Part shown: piece after piece, positions 1 through 5,789 of the stretch
Layout: the number at the start of each line of letters is the position of its first letter
Position numbering within the stretch: position 1 is the first letter of the stretch
Assembly (NCBI GenBank): GCA_946622835.1
Contig: CAMOQI010000029.1
Span: 1 to 7,978 of the forward strand
Direction of reading: 5' to 3'
DNA: 7,978 bases
Origin: an uncultured Candidatus Melainabacteria bacterium
GTDB taxonomy: Bacteria > Cyanobacteriota > Vampirovibrionia > Gastranaerophilales > Gastranaerophilaceae
The notes under the pieces: model-generated
Told to the model about the DNA's origin: nothing
Database searches by the model: none
The model's input: the letters and a program-made list of their open reading frames with translations, nothing else
Translations under genes and position numbers: made by a program

Positions 1-1
1 A

Positions 2-1084
2 AATAAAAAATTAATACGTTTCTTTGATCACAACCTCGGAGGGGGAACAGAAAAATATTTTTTCAATCAAATCCATGATATTGATGATAATCATTTAATT
101 ATAAGAGTTCAATACTTTTTAGCAAACAAAACTTACACAATATCTACTTTTGTCAACGGTAAAGAAATCAACGTAAAAAACTTGAATTTTGAATTTCTTT
201 TAGAAAAGTTGGATTTACTCAATATAGAAAAAATCGCAGTAAATAATATCGTCAGTTATCCAAAGGTAAAAAAAATTCTTGAATACATATCTTCTAAAAA
301 TATTTATACCATATTGAAAACTCATGATTTTTATTCTATTTGCCCAAATTGGACACTTCTTGATGAAAATAACAATTTCTGCAACGTTTGTGATGACGAT
401 AAAATATGCAAAAAATGCGAAAAAAAGTTTAAACTGCGCTGTGAAGATATTAAAGAAAATTTTACCATTCACAAATGGCGAAACCTTTGGGGGAATTTTA
501 TATACAAAAATGTTGATGAAGTTGAAATTTTTTCACCATACAGCAGCAACATCTTTTTAAAAGCATACCCCTTTGCAAAAGATAAAATTAAATTATTACC
601 TCATAAGATAAGACCATTTCCCAAATATAATATCGCCATTTTAGGAAATCTTTCAATTCATAAAGGTGCAAAAATAATAAAAAATTTAGTCCGATACCTG
701 TATTTGAAAGGAATAAATGAATTCCATTTTATCCTAATCGGACAAAACCAAAAAAACATTCAATCCGAATTACTTACTGTGATCGGCAGCTACAAAAGAG
801 ACAACCTGTTGAATATTTTAGACGCGAACAAAATTAATGCAATTATGATACCGTCTGTTTGCCCCGAAACATTCTCATACACTACAGCCGAAGCCATCGC
901 ATCAGGATACCCTGTTTTATGCTTTAACTTAGGCGGACAAGCCGATCAGGTAATTAAATATCCAAAAGGTAAAATTCTATCATCTTTTGAACCTGAAATT
1001 ATTACCAGCGAATTAAAACAATTTTTAGAAGAACAGAAGGAAGAAAACAATGAAACTTTTGAAAAAATACTTAACTCAAGATAA
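2..1084 (+). CDS. GT-B (GT4-like) glycosyltransferase, 5' end missing
   Basis: This protein probably transfers a sugar from a nucleotide donor onto a surface polysaccharide or O-antigen precursor in the cytoplasm. The frame is open from base 2 to the TAA at 1082-1084, giving 360 visible residues; the TTG at 182 is only an internal codon. The first visible residues contain DHNLGGGTEKYF (from base 26), the N-terminal strand-loop of a GT-B fold, so the true start is probably only a few codons outside the window unless this is the last domain of a longer protein. The C-terminal half shows a second Rossmann unit (AILGNLSIHKGA) and a GT4 E-x7-E motif with glutamate codons at 866-868 and 890-892, followed by ASGYPVLCFNLGG. 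Between the halves sits a Cys-rich insert with two CxxC pairs (380-418). It overlaps the next gene by 35 nt, so the two are almost certainly co-transcribed. Donor and acceptor sugars cannot be told from the sequence. Confidence 0.85.
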   Translation, partial: NKKLIRFFDHNLGGGTEKYFFNQIHDIDDNHLIIRVQYFLANKTYTISTFVNGKEINVKNLNFEFLLEKLDLLNIEKIAVNNIVSYPKVKKILEYISSKNIYTILKTHDFYSICPNWTLLDENNNFCNVCDDDKICKKCEKKFKLRCEDIKENFTIHKWRNLWGNFIYKNVDEVEIFSPYSSNIFLKAYPFAKDKIKLLPHKIRPFPKYNIAILGNLSIHKGAKIIKNLVRYLYLKGINEFHFILIGQNQKNIQSELLTVIGSYKRDNLLNILDANKINAIMIPSVCPETFSYTTAEAIASGYPVLCFNLGGQADQVIKYPKGKILSSFEPEIITSELKQFLEEQKEENNETFEKILNSR

Positions 1085-2336
1085 AAGACACACCGTATAC
1101 AGCATCGCAGGAATAAAATTGAAATTGAAAAATCTGCAAAATGAAGCTTATAACGAGTATTTCAAGTACCTTTTTTACAATCAAAAAGACAAATCCAAAT
1201 TTGTACCTGAAGCTGACGATAGCTATAATTTTAATAACAATAATGTAAAAATTGTGGCATTTTATCTACCTCAATACCACGATTTTGCGGAAAATGTTGA
1301 ATGGTTCGGACGCGGATTTTCGGAATGGTCAAATACATCAAAAACCGTTGCACAATATGTCGGACACTGGCAGCCGCATATTCCTATAGATGTCGGTTAT
1401 TACAACTTAAATAATACTGATATTATGAAACGCCAAATCGAACTTGCAAAACAATATGGGATTTATGGTTTTTGTTTTTATTACTACTGGTTTTCCGGAG
1501 AAAAATTAATGGAAAAGCCGCTTGAAAGATTTCTGGCGGATAAATCTTTAGATATGCCATTTTTTCTATTTTGGGCAAATGAAGATTGGTCTATGCTTTG
1601 GGATAACGGGAATTACAAAGATATTTTGCACAAACAAGAACTTCTGGAAAATGATGCCGAAAAATTTATGCAAGATGCTCTTGTCTATATGAAAGACGAC
1701 AGATATATTAAAATTAACAACAAACCGTTACTTGTTATATACCAATTAAAAATTTTTCCCTATGACAAATACACCAACTTTATCAATAAAATAAGAGAAA
1801 TCGCTAAACAAAACGGCTTTGATGATTTATATATTCTAAGCACTATCAAAGAACAAATGGATTTTTCAAATTTAAAAGAAATAACCGACAAATATAATAT
1901 AGATTCCATGTTGGAATTTTTTCCTCAAGGGCTCCTAAGTGTTATAAAAACAGAAGAAAAACCATTTATAAATAACAAATTTAAAGGACACTGCCACGAT
2001 GTTAAATCCTTCATAAAAGAAAAAGGTTATCTGTACAATACAAATACAAAAGTTTTTAAAGGAATATTTCCAAACTGGGATAACACACCAAGACGTTGTT
2101 TTCAAGGCCCAAATATTTTACAAATAGAGCCGGAGGATTATAAATATTGGCTAAAGGACATAATAAAATGGACAACAGAAAATAAAACACCCGAAGAACA
2201 ATTTGTATTCATAAACGCGTGGAATGAATGGGCAGAAGGAGCACACTTAGAACCTGATCAAAAATACGGATACGCATATTTAAACGCAACAAAACAAGCA
2301 CTTGAAGAAACTTCAACCATTAATTGCGAAATTTAA
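1050..2336 (+). CDS. WbsX-like (GH99-like) polysaccharide biosynthesis protein
   Basis: The 428-residue protein belongs to the Glyco_tran_WbsX family, a (beta/alpha)8 fold related to GH99 endo-mannosidases and found in O-antigen, capsule and rhamnan loci. Family landmarks run in order: AFYLPQYH (70-77), GFSEWSN (89-95), HWQPHIP (106-112), YGIYGFCFYYYWFSGEKLMEKP region (136-157), ANEDWSMLW (176-184), FPNWDNTPRR (340-349) and NAWNEWAEGAHLEPD (389-403). E393 and E396 in NEWAEG resemble the E-x2-E catalytic pair of GH99. Before the domain, residues 1-30 carry a basic segment (YSIAGIKLKLK) of a kind often seen at the ends of polysaccharide enzymes, so I take it as genuine. The ATG at 1050 follows AAGGAAG (1037-1043) at good spacing. 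The start lies inside the preceding glycosyltransferase gene, which implies translational coupling. Whether the family acts as a transferase or a hydrolase is not settled by the sequence. Confidence 0.88.
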   Translation: MKLLKKYLTQDKRHTVYSIAGIKLKLKNLQNEAYNEYFKYLFYNQKDKSKFVPEADDSYNFNNNNVKIVAFYLPQYHDFAENVEWFGRGFSEWSNTSKTVAQYVGHWQPHIPIDVGYYNLNNTDIMKRQIELAKQYGIYGFCFYYYWFSGEKLMEKPLERFLADKSLDMPFFLFWANEDWSMLWDNGNYKDILHKQELLENDAEKFMQDALVYMKDDRYIKINNKPLLVIYQLKIFPYDKYTNFINKIREIAKQNGFDDLYILSTIKEQMDFSNLKEITDKYNIDSMLEFFPQGLLSVIKTEEKPFINNKFKGHCHDVKSFIKEKGYLYNTNTKVFKGIFPNWDNTPRRCFQGPNILQIEPEDYKYWLKDIIKWTTENKTPEEQFVFINAWNEWAEGAHLEPDQKYGYAYLNATKQALEETSTINCEI

Positions 2337-2351
2337 ATAATATGTTATAAT
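2324..2351 (+). promoter_or_regulatory. Extended -10 promoter for rubredoxin
   Basis: A TATAAT hexamer at 2346-2351 is preceded by TG plus one base (2343-2345), giving a perfect extended -10 element. A weaker -35, TTGCGA (2324-2329, 4 of 6 matches), sits 16 nt upstream inside the last codons of the WbsX-like gene. Transcription would begin near 2358 and leave a leader of about 27 nt, so the small gene can be expressed independently of the glycan operon. No terminator hairpin separates the two, so read-through is also possible. Confidence 0.65.
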
Positions 2352-2384
2352 GACTTGGTACAGTTAAATAGAAAGGAAATTATT

Positions 2385-2522
2385 ATGGAAAAATGGGTAT
2401 GCGTAGTTTGCGGTTATGAATACAATCCGGAAGAAAACGGCGGTGTTAAATTTGAAGATCTACCTGATGATTGGACATGTCCGCTTTGCGGAGTCGGCAA
2501 AGACCAATTTGAAAAAGCATAA
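2385..2522 (+). CDS. Rubredoxin, short 45-residue type
   Basis: Rubredoxins are small cytoplasmic one-electron carriers with an Fe(SCys)4 centre. In anaerobes they typically feed electrons to oxygen- or peroxide-reducing enzymes such as rubrerythrin or flavodiiron proteins. The four ligands are in the canonical pattern, C6-x2-C9 (VCVVCGYEY) and C32-x2-C35 (TCPLCGVGKDQFE), with the conserved aromatic residues W4, Y11, Y13, W30 and F42 in place. At 45 residues it lacks about seven residues of the loop between the two Cys pairs found in the usual 52-54 residue forms. The same shortening is known in the Desulfovibrio desulfuricans rubredoxin. The ATG at 2385 follows AAAGGAAA (2372-2379) at normal spacing. 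The gene has its own promoter and is followed by a hairpin, so it appears monocistronic. No redox partner gene lies nearby. Confidence 0.95.
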   Translation: MEKWVCVVCGYEYNPEENGGVKFEDLPDDWTCPLCGVGKDQFEKA

Positions 2523-2537
2523 ATATATTTAACATAC

Positions 2538-2575
2538 ACCAAAGGGGGAAAATATTTATATTTTCCCCCTTTGGT
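2538..2575 (+). terminator. Long hairpin, probable terminator of rubredoxin
   Basis: A perfect inverted repeat lies 15 nt after the rubredoxin stop. The arms are 2538-2554 and 2559-2575, each built from ACCAAA, five G or C, then A/T pairs, closing on a four-base loop. The stem is about 17 bp without mismatch and strongly suggests transcription termination or 3' end protection. Oddly, it is not followed by a clear T tract: the next bases are TATATAATAAAA. Because the repeat is symmetrical, it could also act on antisense transcripts arriving from the right. An mRNA-stabilising hairpin is an alternative reading. Confidence 0.65.
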
Positions 2576-2583
2576 TATATAAT
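2555..2583 (+). promoter_or_regulatory. Candidate leaderless promoter for metalloprotease gene
   Basis: A perfect TATAAT at 2578-2583 ends seven bases before the A of the ATG at 2590, which would make the start codon the first transcribed base. A weak -35-like TTTATA (2555-2560, 4 of 6 matches) lies 17 nt upstream, within the loop and distal arm of the rubredoxin terminator. The 15 nt between hairpin and ATG contain no Shine-Dalgarno sequence, which agrees with leaderless expression. The region is AT-rich, so a chance TATAAT cannot be excluded. Confidence 0.45.
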
Positions 2584-2589
2584 AAAATT

Positions 2590-3390
2590 ATGGAAAAAGA
2601 AGAATTAATAGATTATTTTAAATCCGTCGGGCTTATAGTAAGAACAACGACAAAAGCCCGCGGACACCAAGGGTTTTATTTAAAAAATCGTATTGATATT
2701 TCATCTGTTACCCCGAAAGATAGAATAATACCAACCCTTTTACATGAATTCACACACTTCGTTCACTCAAAAATTGAGCCCAATATGGAAAAAAGCGGCG
2801 GAACTCTTGAACGAATTTTTAATGATAACAAAACTGATAAATATTTCCAAGAATTACTTGATGTAACACATTTTGTTGACAAAAATTCAAAATTTGAAAA
2901 ATTAAACTCTCATAAAGTTATTATAAAAAGTAAAATCAAAGATTATGAAAAATTAATAAAAAACACATATCCAAAATTTTTACGTTCTAAAAAGTTTAAA
3001 GAGTTTGATAAATATATTAAAAGATCCCAAGCAAGGTATCTTTTAAAATATGACCGAGTAAAGCTTGTAACAGGATTTCTTTTCAAAGGAACAAGAATCT
3101 TATCCACAGAAAGTATAGAAAATGATTTTCCGGATATGCCGCCTGAATTTACGGCATACATCCGCCTCAAATCCTGTCAAAAAAAATTGGCACGCATAAG
3201 TTCCAAAATAAGCAGGTTGAAAAAATATTATTCAAAACCCACAGAACTTTTTGCAAGATTTGTCGAAGGTCTTTATATAGACAAAGAGCAAGTGGAAACA
3301 CTTGCCCCTGTATCATATAAACGTTTCTGTGAACTTCTTGAATCAGGGTATTATCCGTACCTTCAAGATATTTTAATGTTGGTTTTATGA
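2590..3390 (+). CDS. Putative HEXXH zinc metallopeptidase, unknown family
   Basis: I do not recognise a named family for this 266-residue protein. The clearest signal is TLLHEFTHFVH (residues 49-59), a zinc-binding HEXXH motif with H52, E53 and H56. It is preceded by a strand-like NRIDISS, an arrangement reminiscent of ImmA/IrrE-type gluzincins. Near the C-terminus, KPTELFARFVEGLYI (216-230) looks like the helix that would supply a third, glutamate ligand (E219 or E226). The stretch between them (about 70-215) is long, strongly lysine-rich and probably helical, with no family resemblance I can name. There is no signal peptide or membrane segment, so a cytoplasmic location is likely. The ATG at 2590 has no Shine-Dalgarno sequence but is the only plausible start, because the HEXXH domain needs most of the N-terminal sequence. 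It has no helix-turn-helix partner of the ImmR kind and converges with the zinc-ribbon gene. Peptidase activity is inferred from the motif only. Confidence 0.7.
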   Translation: MEKEELIDYFKSVGLIVRTTTKARGHQGFYLKNRIDISSVTPKDRIIPTLLHEFTHFVHSKIEPNMEKSGGTLERIFNDNKTDKYFQELLDVTHFVDKNSKFEKLNSHKVIIKSKIKDYEKLIKNTYPKFLRSKKFKEFDKYIKRSQARYLLKYDRVKLVTGFLFKGTRILSTESIENDFPDMPPEFTAYIRLKSCQKKLARISSKISRLKKYYSKPTELFARFVEGLYIDKEQVETLAPVSYKRFCELLESGYYPYLQDILMLVL

Positions 3391-3392
3391 TT

Positions 3393-3902
3393 TTAAAATC
3401 CAGTTAACTTACCAAATAATGATCTGAGTGCCGATTGTTTAATAGTCGAGTGCTTTGAATGTTGTTCTTTTAATTCACTTCCAACAGTTTGATAAACATA
3501 ATTAATCACATCCGCACTGCGTTCTTCATCGTTTAAATACTCTTGCCTTATTTTTACAAGCTCTGAATTGTCAAGGAATTTTCCGCCGCAAGCATAACAT
3601 TCGTCAACTTCTATTGCTTTTTTGATACTTGAATGATTTTTAACCATTTTAGTACCGCAATTAGGGCATAACCTTGTTTGAGATTCATCAACATGAATAA
3701 AACTTTTATTTTCAAGTTTTGCCAAAATTTCAGATATATCTTCATGCTGCTCATCAAACTTAGCGAATTCCCTATTATCAAAATAAATTCCGCCGCAACC
3801 GTCTGTACAAATATCAAGATTTATACCTTCAGACGGAATTAAAACTTTTTCCATTTCTTTGCCGCATGCCGGACAATTTAAAGGTTTTAATGTATCTGCC
3901 AT
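3393..3902 (-). CDS. Tandem zf-TFIIB zinc-ribbon protein
   Basis: The 169-residue protein contains two copies of the zf-TFIIB-type zinc ribbon. The first spans about residues 8-48 with C10-x2-C13 and C32-x3-C36 (CTDGCGGIYFD). The second spans about 77-118 with C79-x2-C82 and C102-x2-C105 (CYACGGKFLD). Both end in the family's acidic FDNRE/LDNSE segment. The C-terminal 50 residues are helical and then basic (residues 145-169) without a recognisable domain. Such proteins are widespread in bacteria but poorly characterised; the fold suggests zinc, nucleic-acid or protein binding, and no enzymatic role is implied. The ATG (3900-3902, minus strand) is preceded by AGAAAGGT at normal spacing. A perfect consensus promoter stands upstream, so expression is probably strong and housekeeping-like. 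Its stop codon is 2 nt from the stop of the convergent metalloprotease gene, leaving no room for a terminator between them. Confidence 0.88.
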   Translation of the reverse strand: MADTLKPLNCPACGKEMEKVLIPSEGINLDICTDGCGGIYFDNREFAKFDEQHEDISEILAKLENKSFIHVDESQTRLCPNCGTKMVKNHSSIKKAIEVDECYACGGKFLDNSELVKIRQEYLNDEERSADVINYVYQTVGSELKEQHSKHSTIKQSALRSLFGKLTGF

Positions 3903-3932
3903 AATTTTACCTTTCTTTTAGATTACTACTCA

Positions 3933-3961
3933 ATTATATTTTCAAGTTAGCATTATGTCAA
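3933..3961 (-). promoter_or_regulatory. Perfect consensus sigma-70 promoter for zinc-ribbon gene
   Basis: On the minus strand, TTGACA (3956-3961) is followed by exactly 17 bases and TATAAT (3933-3938). Both hexamers match the consensus at all positions with optimal spacing. Transcription would start near 3926, giving a leader of about 24 nt that contains the ribosome binding site. Upstream on that strand the DNA is AT-rich, compatible with an UP element. Confidence 0.85.
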
Positions 3962-4013
3962 AATATTTCATCATATAGGTACATTATTTTTATTATAATA
4001 TTTATATTTTTAT

Positions 4014-4042
4014 TTGTGTTTATTGTAAAAGTATTGTACAAT
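4014..4042 (+). promoter_or_regulatory. Candidate promoter of the HD-GYP/TPR/response-regulator operon
   Basis: The 160 bp between divergent genes (3903-4062) must hold the start of the signalling operon. One candidate pairs TTGTGT (4014-4019) with TACAAT (4037-4042) at 17 bp spacing, placing the start near 4049 with a leader of about 14 nt. A second candidate is the perfect TATAAT at 3994-3999, which has no convincing -35 and would give a leader of about 57 nt. The intervening A/T run at 3985-4015 resembles an UP element. Neither hexamer pair is decisive. Confidence 0.4.
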
Positions 4043-4055
4043 ATTCCAAGAAAGC

Positions 4056-4060
4056 AGGAG
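4056..4060 (+). promoter_or_regulatory. Unusually close ribosome binding site of HD-GYP gene
   Basis: AGGAG at 4056-4060 ends only 2 nt before the ATG at 4063, much closer than the usual 5-9 nt. A second purine run, AGAAAG (4049-4054), sits at a more normal distance but pairs less well. No in-frame ATG, GTG or TTG follows at better spacing, so 4063 is kept as the start. Confidence 0.5.
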
Positions 4061-4062
4061 CT

Positions 4063-5787
4063 ATGATTCAACAACACGAGCAGACAGAAAAACTTATCAG
4101 ACAAGCACTTGATTATATTGAAGACAAAGATTATCAAGATGCGCGGACAAATCTTGATAATGCATATGAAATAAGTCGAGCAGAACAATACAAAGAAGGT
4201 GTCAGCGCATGCTACAGCTTAATATCCTTTCTTGACTATTCTCAGGATAAAACAAAATTTGAACAAGCTGCATCTTTACTTAATGACGGCACTTTTATGG
4301 CTAAACGCTCCGGAAGCATTACTGCAGCTTTAATAAATGAACTTGTTTTGGGGAATATCAATTTCGCCCAAGGTTACAAAGATATTGCACTTATGCACTA
4401 CAATAATGCCTTAAAATATTCTGCCACAGAAGATAAATACTCGCTTTCAAACACAATCAATGCCAGAATAAGACAACTGCAAAATAACATGGACTATTCC
4501 CTGCCCACAAAAAGCGATCCGTTAGTATCTTTAGTTAAAATAAGCCAATCGATTACGGCTCTCACAGATATAGACGAATTGATGAAAGTTATTGCTCAAG
4601 AAACAAAAAATGCAATCCAAGCAGACAGATGTACCGTTTTTCTTTGGGATAAAGACACAAATGAACTGTGGTCTAAAGTTGCTTTAGGTATTGATGACAG
4701 CAAAGAAATAAGATTTCCCGCCGATAAAGGGCTTGCAGGTTACGTTGTAACAACAGGCGAAGCACTAAACATCACAGATGCTTACTCAGACCCCAGATTC
4801 AACCCCGAAGTTGATAAAAACACGGGATATCACACAAAAACTATCCTGTGTATGCCCATTAAAAACAACAACGGCGAAATAATAGGAGCATTTCAGGTTC
4901 TAAATAAAATTGACGGAATATTTACAAAAAATGATGAAGATTTACTCATTGCAATCGGCGGCAGTGCAAGTATTGCACTGGAAAACGCCCAACTTTTTGA
5001 CAAACAGCTTCAGATGTATCATGAACAAAAACTACTGTTTGAAAGTTTTATAGATACTCTGGCAATGTCCATCGATGCTCGAGATAAAATCACCGCAGGT
5101 CACTCAACCAGAGTACGTATGTATTCAACCCTTTTAGCTCAGGCAATAAATATGGAAAGCAAAGATATTTCACTATTGGAAAAAGCTGCAATTTTACACG
5201 ATATCGGAAAAATCGGTATCAGAGATTCGGTGTTACAAAAAGACGGCAAACTGACGGATGAAGAGTATAAACACATACAAGAACACGTAAGAATAACACA
5301 TAATATTCTAAACAGAATCTATATGTCCCCTGATTTTAGAATAATTACCGAGATTGCTTGTTCTCATCACGAAAAATGGGACGGCAGCGGATATTACAGA
5401 CACCTAAAAGGCGAAGAAATAACTTTGGGCGGCCGCATTTTAGCAGTTGCAGATGTTTTTGATGCAATAACATCCAGACGTCACTACCGCGATAAAATGC
5501 CAATAATAAACGTCATAGATATTCTCCTGAAAGGCGCGGGAAATCATTTTCAAAAAGAATTGATAGATGCGTTTTTATCAATTCCGCTGAATAAAATAGT
5601 TAATGTCTTATTATCCGAAAATAACGGGAAAATAGAACCTGATGATGAAAACATCCTAAATAATTACGGATTAATTGACATATACAAAATAGGTACCGCT
5701 GATAATAAAACCGATGAACAAGAAAAATTATTTGAATTATTTAATGCATATTATCAGTACAGAGGCAAGGAGCATAACGCAGAATAA
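4063..5787 (+). CDS. TPR-GAF-HD-GYP cyclic-dinucleotide phosphodiesterase-like protein
   Basis: This 574-residue cytoplasmic protein (no signal peptide or membrane segment) has three parts. Residues 1-145 form helical TPR-like repeats. Residues about 155-312 form a GAF domain with strong cyanobacterial-type motifs (RFPADKGLAGYVV, ITDAYSDPRFNPEVD, ILCMPI) and an intact NK-x4-F-x3-DE signature (281-292). Residues about 325-510 form an HD-GYP domain, the family that hydrolyses c-di-GMP or related cyclic dinucleotides. Its metal-binding positions are present: GHSTR (H347), HDIGKIG (H379, D380), H408, SHHE (H435, H436) and ADVFDAITS (D464). The GYP motif itself reads WDGSGYYRHLKG, so proline and a following glycine are replaced, and the usual RPYR and FDP further on read RHYR and FQK. 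About 65 divergent residues form the C-terminus. It heads the operon and ends 2 nt before the exported TPR gene. GAF-gated phosphodiesterase activity is the best inference. Confidence 0.9.
   Translation: MIQQHEQTEKLIRQALDYIEDKDYQDARTNLDNAYEISRAEQYKEGVSACYSLISFLDYSQDKTKFEQAASLLNDGTFMAKRSGSITAALINELVLGNINFAQGYKDIALMHYNNALKYSATEDKYSLSNTINARIRQLQNNMDYSLPTKSDPLVSLVKISQSITALTDIDELMKVIAQETKNAIQADRCTVFLWDKDTNELWSKVALGIDDSKEIRFPADKGLAGYVVTTGEALNITDAYSDPRFNPEVDKNTGYHTKTILCMPIKNNNGEIIGAFQVLNKIDGIFTKNDEDLLIAIGGSASIALENAQLFDKQLQMYHEQKLLFESFIDTLAMSIDARDKITAGHSTRVRMYSTLLAQAINMESKDISLLEKAAILHDIGKIGIRDSVLQKDGKLTDEEYKHIQEHVRITHNILNRIYMSPDFRIITEIACSHHEKWDGSGYYRHLKGEEITLGGRILAVADVFDAITSRRHYRDKMPIINVIDILLKGAGNHFQKELIDAFLSIPLNKIVNVLLSENNGKIEPDDENILNNYGLIDIYKIGTADNKTDEQEKLFELFNAYYQYRGKEHNAE
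5767..5772 (+). promoter_or_regulatory. Distant ribosome binding site of exported TPR gene
   Basis: The best Shine-Dalgarno match, AAGGAG at 5767-5772, lies inside the end of the HD-GYP gene and 17 nt before the ATG at 5790, farther than usual. With only 2 nt between the preceding stop (5785-5787) and this ATG, termination-reinitiation coupling is likely to drive translation. No in-frame start codon lies nearer to the AAGGAG. Confidence 0.45.
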
Positions 5788-5789
5788 TT

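Noticed and set aside
182..1084. Glycosyltransferase starting at the TTG at 182
   Set aside because: The same frame is open to the window edge and encodes the conserved DHNLGGGTE motif upstream, so 182 is internal and the gene is 5'-truncated by the window.
3100..3108. Perfect DnaA-box sequence TTATCCACA
   Set aside because: It is a single copy inside the metalloprotease coding sequence with no cluster, AT-rich unwinding region or dnaA/dnaN neighbour, so an origin is not supported.
2590..3390. ImmA/IrrE-type phage anti-repressor protease within a mobile element
   Set aside because: There is no ImmR-like HTH gene, integrase, attachment repeat or phage gene nearby, and the long insert does not fit the standard family, so only a distant fold resemblance is noted.
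3385..3400. Bidirectional terminator between the convergent genes
   Set aside because: Only 2 nt separate the stop codons and the surrounding A/T bases form no meaningful G/C stem.
3958..4188. Minus-strand open frame across the divergent promoter region
   Set aside because: It overlaps the start of the HD-GYP gene and both promoter candidates, and its Ile/Phe/Asn-rich translation simply reflects AT-rich DNA.
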